NCBI GenBank assembly: GCA_011391635.1
Contig: JAABQD010000026.1
Coordinates: 1-47,045, forward strand
Length of the DNA stretch: 47,045 nucleotides
Direction of reading: 5' to 3'
From: Sulfurimonas sp.
GTDB lineage: Bacteria > Campylobacterota > Campylobacteria > Campylobacterales > Sulfurimonadaceae
Shown: positions 7,874 through 16,200 of the stretch, piece after piece
Numbering within the stretch: position 1 is the stretch's first letter
Layout of the letters: each line of letters opens with the position of its first letter
The notes under the pieces: model-generated
Database searches by the model: none
What the model was told of the DNA's origin: nothing
Seen by the model: only the letters and a program-made list of their open reading frames with translations
Made by a program: the position numbers and the translations under genes

Positions 7874-10117
7874 TTATTTTTCTAAACTTTCTTCTTTCAT
7901 AACAAGAAGCTTTTTTGCATCCTCAAATTTATATTTATTCACGAGGTCTTTTACTTCGAAATAGAGTGTTGCATCACTTTCACTCAATTGGTACGCACCC
8001 ACTTCTTGCAAAATATCTTGACAATCTAGTGGTCGTTGTACTTGAAGTGCTTCTAAGAATCGCTTATAAAGCTCCTCTCTTTTGGCATGTGGAAGTTCTG
8101 GTTTATTCTCTTTGTTTTGTTCTTCTTGCTGATATGAAACTATCTTCTCACTCAGTTCATTTAGCACTTTTATAAGTTCCACATGCCAAGATTCCAAAAG
8201 ATTTCTATCTTGTGTGTCATTAAGTTCTTTTGAAACTTCATACAGTGCCATTGCTCCTATACTTGCACTCAAACCTTTTATCGTATGGATGGTTCTATAA
8301 AACTCTTCATTGCTGAGTGTTTCTACATCAATATCTTTATAGGTATCAAAAAAGTTATTTAAGATTTTCAGATAGAGTTTTTTATTTCCCAGAAGCTGAT
8401 GGAGGGCTTTGGTTGTATTAAGTGTTTTAAACTCTGGGATAGTGATATCATCATAAATTTCTGCCCTCTTGGCATGTGGAAGTTCTTTTGTATCCTCTCT
8501 TTTTTTAGAGAGGTATTTGAGAAGTGTTTCATAAAGTTTTTCTACATCGATTGGTTTATTGAGATGTTCATTCATTCCACATGCCAATGTTTTTTGAAAA
8601 TCCTCTTTCATCGCATTTGCTGTGAGTGCGACAATAGGAATATCCTTATCTATCTCTCTTATCTGTTTTGTCGCTTCATATCCATCCATGATTGGCATCT
8701 GAATATCCATTAGGATAAGTTCATAACTCTTTGTTTTTACTTTTTCTACTGCTTCTGCTCCATTATTTGCAATATCGATGATGATACCGCTCTCTTCTAA
8801 GAGTCCTAGAATAATCTCTTGGTTTGTACTATTATCTTCGGTTAAAAGTATTTTGCTTCCTCTTAGTGAGATAACTTTTTCTTTTATTTTCACTTCACTT
8901 ACTTCTGGCTGGAGTTTCTCTTTGTTGCCGTAAGGTAATTTTATTTCAAAAATAAATTCACTTCCCACTTCCAGTTCGCTCTCTACCCAAATTTTGCCAT
9001 CCATCAATTCTACTAATTCTCGAGAGATACTTAGACCCAAACCAGTTCCACCATGCTTTCTTGTTGTACTTACATCTGCTTGACTAAATGCTTCAAATAG
9101 ACTCTCTTGAGCAGATTCACTCATCCCGATTCCTGTATCTCTCACGCAAAATCGAACAATATTATTTGGCATATTTTTTATAACAAGTTCAACTTTGCCA
9201 GAAGCTGTAAATTTTATTGCATTATTTAAAAGATTAATCAATATTTGTTCAATTCGAAGTGAATCTCCATAAAAAATAGAGTTTTCACAGCTATTTTTAA
9301 AACTTAATTCTAAATTTTTTTCATTCGCCTTGAGTTCAACAATATTTTTTACATTACTCACTAGTTCATTCATATCAAAATCGATATTTTCCAGTTCGAG
9401 TTTTCCAGCTTCTATTTTGGAGAAGTCTAAAATATCATTGATAATATTTAAAAGATTATCAGATGCAGATTTGATTTTATCTATGTAGTTGCGTTGTTGT
9501 GCATTTAAAGAGGTCTGTTTTGCGAGATGTGTCATGCCGATAATCGCATTCATAGGTGTGCGTATCTCATGCGACATATTCGCCAAAAAGCTTGATTTAA
9601 ATTTTGTGGACTCTTCTGCTTTGGATTTTTGAATTTCTAACTCATTTAAAGATTTTTGTAATTCTAATTTTGTAATTTGAAGGTTTTGATTTGTAGCTGA
9701 AACTTGTCTATTTTTGATAGCAAGGGCAGCGTGTGACTTCATCATAGCACCTTGAATCTCTTTTTGGTCAGTTATATCTACTAAAATAGAGTATTTCACA
9801 TTTCTACCATCGGGCCAACTCATAAGTTCATCATACGATTTTATCCACTTATCATCTATTTCATCAAAAAATTCGCAAGTATATTTTTCTTGTTTTGTTC
9901 TCTCTTGTTTTCTCTCTTGAAGCTTAAAAACACTACACCAACTACAAATCTCCTCTTGTCCAAAAACCTTTCCCCAGCAGTGTATCTCTTGGGGTGCACA
10001 CATATTTTCTCGCATCAGCTTATTTGCATATACAACTTCATAGGTATCGATATCAACAGCATACGCACCAAATGGAATTACATCCAAGAGTGCTTCAAAG
10101 AGTTTGTTTTCTAGCAT
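7874..10117 (-). CDS. Hybrid histidine kinase PAS-HisKA-HATPase-REC-Hpt
   Basis: A 747-residue soluble kinase. Order: a PAS-like domain (1-118) with three cysteines (C47, C58, C61, spaced C-x10-C-x2-C), a long coiled coil (120-172), HisKA with H183 in MSHEIRTP, HATPase_c (NLLNNAIKF, DTGIGM, GGTGLGL), a receiver (about 420-540) with D471 in ILMDIQMPIMDG, and an Hpt domain with H611 in HTIKGLSASIG, then a helical tail. From HisKA to the end it is a close paralogue of the 1061-residue kinase at 3148-6333, but it has one receiver rather than two and a different sensor. The sensor is instead a near copy of the one in the PAS-GGDEF protein just upstream, whose stop it overlaps by 7 bases. Four copies of the dispersed repeat lie inside the gene, at the same places as in its paralogue. 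A redox or metal signal through the cysteines is plausible but not shown. Confidence 0.93.
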   Translation of the reverse strand: MLENKLFEALLDVIPFGAYAVDIDTYEVVYANKLMRENMCAPQEIHCWGKVFGQEEICSWCSVFKLQERKQERTKQEKYTCEFFDEIDDKWIKSYDELMSWPDGRNVKYSILVDITDQKEIQGAMMKSHAALAIKNRQVSATNQNLQITKLELQKSLNELEIQKSKAEESTKFKSSFLANMSHEIRTPMNAIIGMTHLAKQTSLNAQQRNYIDKIKSASDNLLNIINDILDFSKIEAGKLELENIDFDMNELVSNVKNIVELKANEKNLELSFKNSCENSIFYGDSLRIEQILINLLNNAIKFTASGKVELVIKNMPNNIVRFCVRDTGIGMSESAQESLFEAFSQADVSTTRKHGGTGLGLSISRELVELMDGKIWVESELEVGSEFIFEIKLPYGNKEKLQPEVSEVKIKEKVISLRGSKILLTEDNSTNQEIILGLLEESGIIIDIANNGAEAVEKVKTKSYELILMDIQMPIMDGYEATKQIREIDKDIPIVALTANAMKEDFQKTLACGMNEHLNKPIDVEKLYETLLKYLSKKREDTKELPHAKRAEIYDDITIPEFKTLNTTKALHQLLGNKKLYLKILNNFFDTYKDIDVETLSNEEFYRTIHTIKGLSASIGAMALYEVSKELNDTQDRNLLESWHVELIKVLNELSEKIVSYQQEEQNKENKPELPHAKREELYKRFLEALQVQRPLDCQDILQEVGAYQLSESDATLYFEVKDLVNKYKFEDAKKLLVMKEESLEK

Positions 10118-11055
10118 GATGCAATCCTAAAATTTACTTTATTTCTCCCTGTATCTTTTGCACTGTACAACTCTTTATCTGCTTTTTCAAGCGTCATATC
10201 GAGTGTTTCATTTTCATTTTTTTGAACTAAACCTATACTAACTGTAAAACTTATCTCTTGATTATTGTGATTTATGATTATTTTTTCTGTCTCTTCTCTT
10301 ATTTTTTGTAGTTTTTGTACAATGTCATCACTACAAGAAGCTTGGGAAATAAGAGCAAACTCTTCGCCACCTAATCTTCCAAATATATCCTCTTCCCACA
10401 AATGCTTCTCAACTGCTTTTGTAAAAGCTTGAAGAGCTAAATCACCTACTTTATGACTATAAGTATCATTGAGCAATTTAAACTTATCAAGGTCAAACAT
10501 AGCGACAAAAATAAATTCATCCTCTTTTAAGATTTTTGCAAAAATCTCTTCACCTAGATTGAAAAAATTGCCTCGATTGTTTACCGCAGTTAAAAAATCT
10601 TTTTTTGCCATAAACTCTAGTTTTTCATTTGCCTCTTTTAGTTTTTGACTTTGCATGGCGAGTTTTGTATGCGTTGTTATCATCGCAGCTTGTATCTCTT
10701 TTTGCTCTGTAATATCAACAGTTATGGAATACTTAACCGTTCTTCCATCAGGCCACCTCACAAGTTCATCATAAATTTGAAGCCAACTATCTGTCACTTC
10801 ATCAAAAAAATTATTTACTAGCTTTTCACTTTTATAAACAGCCTCTCTTTTTTTGAGCTCTTCAACTGTACACCAACTACAAACTTCTTCTTGTCCAAAA
10901 ATTTTCTTCCAACAGTTCTTGTCTCGTGGAGCATACATGTTTTCACTCATAAGCCTATTTGCATAAACAACTTCATAAGTATCCACATCCACAGCATACG
11001 CTGCAAATGGAATAACATCGAGTAGAGCTTCAAAAAGCTTATTTTCTTGCATCAT
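10111..11055 (-). CDS. PAS-GGDEF diguanylate cyclase
   Basis: A 314-residue soluble protein. Residues 1-120 form the same cysteine-bearing PAS domain as the kinase downstream (ENKLFEALLDVIPF start; C48, C59, C62; closing VDITEQKEIQ), then a coiled coil (120-148) and a GGDEF domain (about 150-310) with GGEEF at 229-233 and DLDKFKLLNDTYSH. The usual RxxD inhibitory site is absent (WEED at that place). It should make cyclic di-GMP in response to the PAS input. The shared sensor suggests that the kinase and the cyclase read the same signal, one through a phosphorelay and one directly. Two ATG codons start the gene in tandem at 11055; either may be used. Six bases separate it from the CheY-like gene upstream. 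Confidence 0.92.
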   Translation of the reverse strand: MMQENKLFEALLDVIPFAAYAVDVDTYEVVYANRLMSENMYAPRDKNCWKKIFGQEEVCSWCTVEELKKREAVYKSEKLVNNFFDEVTDSWLQIYDELVRWPDGRTVKYSITVDITEQKEIQAAMITTHTKLAMQSQKLKEANEKLEFMAKKDFLTAVNNRGNFFNLGEEIFAKILKEDEFIFVAMFDLDKFKLLNDTYSHKVGDLALQAFTKAVEKHLWEEDIFGRLGGEEFALISQASCSDDIVQKLQKIREETEKIIINHNNQEISFTVSIGLVQKNENETLDMTLEKADKELYSAKDTGRNKVNFRIASC

Positions 11056-11061
11056 ATATTC

Positions 11062-11475
11062 CTATAAATCATCATCTGAGAGTTCTAAGTCATCTTCATC
11101 TTCATTACATGCATATTTTAAAAAAACTTCACCAATTATTTCTGCTAATTTTTCATCTGTAATAGGTTTCAATATATATCCAACTGCACCTGCTTTAATT
11201 GAATCAATTACCATATCTTCTTGACCGTGAGAAGTTACCATGATAATTTTTGCATTTTTGTCCATTTCTATGATGTGTTTTACCGCAGTGATACCATCCA
11301 TATCAGGCATAGTGATATCCATAGTTACTAAATCCGGTTTTGCTCCTTCATAAATCTCTATAGCTTCTCGTCCTGTTTTTGCCTGTCCAACAACTTCATG
11401 ACCCAATTTTTCTACAATAGTTGTTATCTTTTTTCTTATTATCAGAGAATCATCTACTATTAAAATTTTTAACAT
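11062..11475 (-). CDS. CheY-like single-domain response regulator with acidic tail
   Basis: A 137-residue receiver domain with no output domain. The acidic pocket is VDDS, the phospho-acceptor is D53 in VTMDITMPDMDG, followed by the conserved threonine/serine in MVTSHG and lysine in LKPI. The C-terminus adds an acidic tail (NEDEDDLELSDDD) not seen in classical CheY, possibly a partner-recognition or charge tag. It has a good ribosome site (TAGGAAAA) before its ATG. Directly upstream on the same strand are a CheX-like phosphatase and a CheA-type membrane kinase, which fit as its dephosphorylating and phosphorylating partners. This looks like a private chemosensory-type circuit, not the flagellar CheY, since no other che gene lies here. 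Confidence 0.9.
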   Translation of the reverse strand: MLKILIVDDSLIIRKKITTIVEKLGHEVVGQAKTGREAIEIYEGAKPDLVTMDITMPDMDGITAVKHIIEMDKNAKIIMVTSHGQEDMVIDSIKAGAVGYILKPITDEKLAEIIGEVFLKYACNEDEDDLELSDDDL

Positions 11476-11494
11476 ATTTTTTCCTATTTATAAA

Positions 11495-11965
11495 TTATGG
11501 TAACACTTTATTTGCGATAACAGCACTAATACTGAGTTCGCCATAGCGTGTTTTAATATTTGCAGTAAGTATCTTGGAATTTTTATTTTTCTTAATACTT
11601 GAAGCATCACTGATGCTGATTGGAGGAGTGATAGTTACCCCTTTACCCCTTTTTGGAAATGTTGGAATGGCTAAACCAATGATTGTATTGAGTACTTCAC
11701 CTGTTACACTCTCTGTAATCTCTTCCTTTTCCTCTGGAGCGACATCTTCGCCTTCCATAAAAACCTCTATGATTTTATCTAACATAGGAGTATCAAAACT
11801 AATGACAACCATCATATTAAGTTCACCACCAACACCTATCATCGCTGTATGAGATTTTAAGTTTAAATCAACGCTCTTCTCATTTTGAGTAATATCATCT
11901 ATTTCAATACCCATATCTTCTGTAAAAAAAAGTTTTGATTGAAGAATTAACGAATCTAATATCAT
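11495..11965 (-). CDS. CheX-like chemotaxis phosphatase
   Basis: A 156-residue protein of the CheC/CheX/FliY fold. The helix ESVTGEVLNTIIG carries the E-x-x-N pair (E and N of GEVLN) that in this family inserts into the CheY active site and speeds loss of the phosphate from aspartate. The preceding MMVVISFDTPMLDKIIEVF and the following PPISISDAS match the layout of a single CheX domain. The size fits CheX (about 150 residues). It lies 19 bases upstream of the CheY-like gene and 15 bases downstream of the membrane CheA-type kinase, so it is most likely the off-switch of that regulator. The ribosome site is AAAGGAAAA before the ATG. Confidence 0.8.
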   Translation of the reverse strand: MILDSLILQSKLFFTEDMGIEIDDITQNEKSVDLNLKSHTAMIGVGGELNMMVVISFDTPMLDKIIEVFMEGEDVAPEEKEEITESVTGEVLNTIIGLAIPTFPKRGKGVTITPPISISDASSIKKNKNSKILTANIKTRYGELSISAVIANKVLP

Positions 11966-11980
11966 CTATTTTCCTTTATT

Positions 11981-14473
11981 TTATAATGGCAGTACAAACA
12001 TGAATGTCGTACCAACATTTTTTTCACTTTTAATGTCAACTGTACCACCAAGCTTATCCAATTCAGCTTTAACCACACTCATTCCAACTCCACGACCTGA
12101 GATGTCTGTAACGACTGCTTTTGTAGTAAATTCATTTTCAAATATAAAATTATAAAACTCTTCATGCGTCAAGTTTGTTGTGTCTATATCCTGTGATTGT
12201 AGTTTTTCTTTGATTTTCTCTACATCAATTCCAATTCCATCATCTGAAATTATAATTTTAAGACTATTTTCAACTTGCTCAAACTTACATACAATTGTTC
12301 CTTTTTCATCTTTTTCAAGTTCGAGTCTTTCCTCTGGTAACTCTATACCATGGTCAATGCTATTTCTAAAAACATGCATAAGTGACTTTATAAATGGTTT
12401 AATTTTCTCTGGAGCCACAAGATTGACATCTCCATCAATACCCAGTTCATAAATCTCTTTTTCAAACCTTGTTGCTAATTGAGAAACAAGAGCAATATAA
12501 GGTTTTAACAAGGCATATAATTTAGTGCCTGAGAGCGTTTGAACCTGAGTAAGTATATCTTGACACTCTATCGAAGCCATCCCTTTTTGACTAAAAACTT
12601 TTGCTATTTTTTCCTGTAAGCTTTGAATATTGGATAAATCTATTTTTACAAAATTATGCGAATCTAAAAACTCTACACCTAAAACATCTTTTACAAGAGT
12701 TAGAGATGCTTCAAAACTTGTGCGTAAATCAGTTGAGTTCAAAAGTTCTCTTAATCTATCGCTATTTTGTTCATTTTCTTTGGATAATTCTGCTATTTCA
12801 CTCTCGATATTATGTAAAACTTGCACGACATCTTCCATATAAAGTTGCGAGAAGGCACCTTTGAAGGTATGAATGGCTCTATAAATATCACTTAAATTTT
12901 CTTGTATAGATTTTTTATCATTGATGAGTGTATCGAGTGAATTTATAAATTTTAAATACTCATCTTTGGTATCGTAAAAAATTTGTGTTTCACTCACGAT
13001 TGAAACTATCATTTTAAAAACTTCTTGTTCTTTTTTAATCTTATTTTCAAGTCTCTTTTGTGAGCTTACATTTGTAAGAATTAACATAAAATTTCCATCT
13101 TCTAAAATCTTATATTCTAACTTAATAGCTCTTTTGTTTAAAATGATAACAGCTGGTAGAAGCGATAAATAAGCGTTTCTTTTTATCTCCATAGATTCAT
13201 TTTGTGCATCAAGGAGTGTACTTTTAAAAAATTCTTGTTTTATTTTATCTTGAAACAGGAGTGTTGCTACATCTTCTGAAGCGATATTTTCGCCCAAGAG
13301 TTTTATACACTCTCTTGAATACTCATCATCAATTTTAAAATTTTTATCGAAAGTCAAAAATCCTTGCCCAGCGTTGTCAAGTAAAATAGATATTTTTTGT
13401 TGTCTTTCTTGAATATTATTCAAAGAATCTACTAATGTTTCAGTTTTATCTTTGATAATTTGTTGCAGTTTTGTTATAACATTTATATAGATAAAATAGA
13501 ATAAAGATGTTAATACAATTGTAATTAATATACTTATAAGAATCGCACTATTTTGTTCTACCATCAACTCTTCAGTAGGAGTCAATATTCCATAAGTCAT
13601 TTTGTTAGATGTTTGTATAAATAAGACTTGAAATTGTTTGTTACCTACATTAACTGTTCTCTCTTTTTTATCATTTACGATAGATTTCAATACAGCATCA
13701 TCACTGAACTTTTGCATTATACTCGTTGGATTTATTGTATTTAAAAGGACTAATGAACTTTCATTGTCTATCAAAAATGAGTGTGTTTGGATTGTGGGTC
13801 TTGATTCTTCAATATATTTTAGCATATCATTCAATCCCCAATCCACAGTAGATATTCCAATGATATTTTTATTTTTGTCATACATAAAAGCATCTACAGT
13901 TATCATAAGTGCACCAGAACCTGCACCATCTTTATATGGAGCGGACCAATAATATAATTTATCTCTTTTTATCGTTCTGTTATGATTTTTTGGCAAAGCC
14001 ATCTCATACCAATCCCATCCATGATAGTTATATTCAGCCGTCGATAAGTCCCAAGTAAACTTAACCTCATTTTTTTCTCTAAAAACATAAGGACCATAAT
14101 ATTTTTCATTCTTTAAAATAGAATGAGGCTCAAACCAAATTCCACCACCCATGGCATCGCTAAAGGTTAAGAAGCTCTTCACTAAATAAGTTGAAAATAT
14201 CTTATCTAGCTCCTCTTTTGTAAATTTATCTGAAATAACATGCATCATTGAACCAAAGTCTGCTAACTCTGTTGTTTTTTGCTCTAAAGATGCAGTAAGG
14301 CTTTCTATTGATTTTGCATTAAACTCTATTTTTGTTTTTATTTCTTTGAGTTTTGTATCATAAATAGAACTACTAAAATAATAGACACCCAAGAATACAA
14401 TTAAAATAGATAGAGCCAAAAGTACCAAAAATACAAAAAAATTCTTCAATGTAAATTTTTTTATTCTACTCAT
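11981..14473 (-). CDS. Membrane Cache-PAS-Hpt-CheA-type histidine kinase
   Basis: An 830-residue inner-membrane sensor. A first membrane helix (about 11-33) and a second (about 309-331) enclose a periplasmic region of some 275 residues with dCache-like features (GGIWFEPHSIL, YYWSAPYKDG). The cytoplasmic part has a coiled coil, a PAS-like segment (about 357-475), an Hpt domain with H535 in AIHTFKGAFSQ, and a CheA-style ATPase: N box HVFRNSIDHGIE (700-711), G1 DDGIGID, G2 SGRGVGMSVVK. It ends at the ATPase domain, so there is no CheW-like coupling domain as in true CheA and no HisKA dimerisation domain. The ATPase therefore likely phosphorylates the Hpt histidine in cis or trans, then the CheY-like protein encoded downstream. 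The ribosome site is weak. Confidence 0.88.
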   Translation of the reverse strand: MSRIKKFTLKNFFVFLVLLALSILIVFLGVYYFSSSIYDTKLKEIKTKIEFNAKSIESLTASLEQKTTELADFGSMMHVISDKFTKEELDKIFSTYLVKSFLTFSDAMGGGIWFEPHSILKNEKYYGPYVFREKNEVKFTWDLSTAEYNYHGWDWYEMALPKNHNRTIKRDKLYYWSAPYKDGAGSGALMITVDAFMYDKNKNIIGISTVDWGLNDMLKYIEESRPTIQTHSFLIDNESSLVLLNTINPTSIMQKFSDDAVLKSIVNDKKERTVNVGNKQFQVLFIQTSNKMTYGILTPTEELMVEQNSAILISILITIVLTSLFYFIYINVITKLQQIIKDKTETLVDSLNNIQERQQKISILLDNAGQGFLTFDKNFKIDDEYSRECIKLLGENIASEDVATLLFQDKIKQEFFKSTLLDAQNESMEIKRNAYLSLLPAVIILNKRAIKLEYKILEDGNFMLILTNVSSQKRLENKIKKEQEVFKMIVSIVSETQIFYDTKDEYLKFINSLDTLINDKKSIQENLSDIYRAIHTFKGAFSQLYMEDVVQVLHNIESEIAELSKENEQNSDRLRELLNSTDLRTSFEASLTLVKDVLGVEFLDSHNFVKIDLSNIQSLQEKIAKVFSQKGMASIECQDILTQVQTLSGTKLYALLKPYIALVSQLATRFEKEIYELGIDGDVNLVAPEKIKPFIKSLMHVFRNSIDHGIELPEERLELEKDEKGTIVCKFEQVENSLKIIISDDGIGIDVEKIKEKLQSQDIDTTNLTHEEFYNFIFENEFTTKAVVTDISGRGVGMSVVKAELDKLGGTVDIKSEKNVGTTFMFVLPL

Positions 14474-14649
14474 TTTTTTATTACCTTTTTCTATGAATTT
14501 GCATAAAAACCTACAAATTTAAACTGATGTTTCTAAAACAATTAAATTATTTGTTTAGTTTTAAGAGGAACTTATTATATAACTATGTTCCTAAATTAAT
14601 TATTGCTTGAGACTCAATTGAGACTTATTGTAAAATAATAGGAGCAAAA

Positions 14650-14746
14650 ATGAAAAAAATTATTTTATTTTTCGTTGTGATTACTTTCTCGTATAGCGGA
14701 TGGAAAAAAGTTTGATTGTATAAAAATAGTTAAATATCAATTCTAA
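14650..14746 (+). pseudogene. Small secreted peptide ORF, apparently frameshifted
   Basis: An ATG 6 bases after AGGAGC begins MKKIILFFVVITFSYS, a clear signal peptide, but the frame stops after 21 codons at 14713-14715. A shift of frame right after the signal peptide continues with ADGKKFDCIKIVKYQF and a stop at 14744-14746. The intact gene would thus have encoded a tiny exported peptide of about 33 residues. Either a one-base indel disrupted it, or it is the 5' relic of a longer gene. No family is recognised. Confidence 0.45.
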
Positions 14747-14760
14747 AACTTCAACAGTAA

Positions 14761-14786
14761 TTGTATCCCCCAAAAAAGGGATACAA
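14761..14786 (-). terminator. Hairpin terminator after the malic enzyme gene
   Basis: The arms TTGTATCCC and GGGATACAA pair perfectly over 9 bp around an 8-base loop, 6 bases past the malic enzyme stop. The U-rich run expected on the minus strand is short, so this is a probable rather than a textbook terminator; it could also serve the plus-strand relic. Confidence 0.6.
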
Positions 14787-14792
14787 AAAGAT

Positions 14793-16073
14793 TTAGCTAT
14801 TTTCAGCCATATCTTGAAGTTTTGCTTTGTATGCTTCGAGGTTAAAATCTTTTATACGAGCTACGCCATCTTCTACTGCTGCTTGTGCAACTGCTGAAGA
14901 TACCCATACCATAAGACGCTTATCAAACGGAGAAGGGATAACATAATCTTTTCCATAACTCATATCAGTACGATTGTGTGCTGCTTGTACATAATCTGGT
15001 GTCGGCTCTTTTGCAAGTGCAGCCAATGCACGAGATGCTGCCATTTTCATATTTTCAGTGATTTTTGTTGCACGAACATCAAGTGCACCACGGAAGATAA
15101 ATGGGAAACCTAAAACATTATTTACTTGGTTTGCGAAATCGCTTCTTCCTGTTCCAATGATTAAGTCATCACGAACAGCTTTTGCTAAATCAGGCATAAT
15201 TTCAGGTGTTGGATTCGCACATGCAAAAATAATTGGATTCATTGCCATTGAACGAACCATATCTTGAGTAATTTGCTCAGGACCAGAGAGGCCCAAAATC
15301 ATATCTGCATTTTTAGCTGCATCTTCTGGTGTACGATCAGATGTTTCAAATGCGAATGCAGCTTTTTGTTTATTCAAATCAGTGCGTCCAGAGTGAATTA
15401 CCCCTTTTGAATCCAACATCGTAATATTTCTTACACCCAACGCTTTGTACATATTCGCACATGCGATACCACTAGCCCCTGCACCGATAACTACAACTTT
15501 AAGGTCTTCTGCTTTTTTATTTGACATCTCAAGAGCATTAATCAAACCAGCTGTTGTAATAACAGCTGTTCCGTGTTGATCATCATGAAAAACTGGAACA
15601 TTACAAATTTCTTTTAAACGCTCTTCAATTTCAAAACATTGAGGTGCTGCAATATCTTCAAGATTGATTCCACCAAAAGTATCAGCAATCGCAGCAACTG
15701 TTGCGATGATAGATTCTGTATCATGTACATTCAGTTCGATATCCACTGCATCTACTTTAGCAAATGATTTAAAAAGAACACATTTACCTTCCATAACTGG
15801 TTTACCAGCTAAGTGACCAATGTCTCCTAATCCAAGAACTGCAGTACCATCAGAGATAACGGCAACTAAATTACCCTTATTTGTATAATCGTATGCTGTA
15901 TCAATATCTTTTTCAATTTCTAAACATGGGTATGCAACACCTGGGCTATACGCCATTGCTAATTCTGCAACTGTATCACACGGTTTTGTAATAAGAGTAC
16001 CAATTTTTCCATTCGTATCAAATTTATTGCGTGCCTTGTGATAATCTAAACTATTTTGTTCAAAAGTAGCCAT
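14793..16073 (-). CDS. Malic enzyme (oxaloacetate-decarboxylating malate dehydrogenase)
   Basis: A 426-residue cytoplasmic enzyme that converts malate to pyruvate and CO2 with reduction of NAD(P). The N-terminal malic domain has YSPGVAYPC, the catalytic lysine segment GKPVMEGK and the metal site VFHDDQHGTA; the NAD(P)-binding domain has VVIGAGASGIACANMY and the later ANPTPEI and GRSDF motifs. The length is that of the short bacterial type, lacking the phosphotransacetylase domain that MaeB carries; the Campylobacter equivalent is called mez. The cofactor cannot be fixed by eye. The ATG at 16073 follows a strong AGGAGAAAC ribosome site. It appears to be transcribed alone and ends in a hairpin. 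With PycB and glutaminase it places pyruvate, C4-acid and amino-acid metabolism in this window. Confidence 0.95.
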   Translation of the reverse strand: MATFEQNSLDYHKARNKFDTNGKIGTLITKPCDTVAELAMAYSPGVAYPCLEIEKDIDTAYDYTNKGNLVAVISDGTAVLGLGDIGHLAGKPVMEGKCVLFKSFAKVDAVDIELNVHDTESIIATVAAIADTFGGINLEDIAAPQCFEIEERLKEICNVPVFHDDQHGTAVITTAGLINALEMSNKKAEDLKVVVIGAGASGIACANMYKALGVRNITMLDSKGVIHSGRTDLNKQKAAFAFETSDRTPEDAAKNADMILGLSGPEQITQDMVRSMAMNPIIFACANPTPEIMPDLAKAVRDDLIIGTGRSDFANQVNNVLGFPFIFRGALDVRATKITENMKMAASRALAALAKEPTPDYVQAAHNRTDMSYGKDYVIPSPFDKRLMVWVSSAVAQAAVEDGVARIKDFNLEAYKAKLQDMAENS

Positions 16074-16200
16074 TGTTTCTCCTGTGGTTTTTTTTATGCG
16101 TGTACTCTATCAAATAATTAGTTAATGCAAGTTCTTTTTATTTCATCGAGAGCGAAAAATGCATACAAATTGAATATTTGTAACACCTCATTTTTTTTGA

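Larger units (their letters stand above)
14474..14792. other. Intergenic region with a frameshifted secreted-peptide ORF and a terminator
   Basis: These 319 AT-rich bases hold the upstream region of the CheA-type kinase operon, the small disrupted plus-strand ORF at 14650-14746, and the hairpin at 14761-14786. Nothing else is recognised. Confidence 0.6.
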
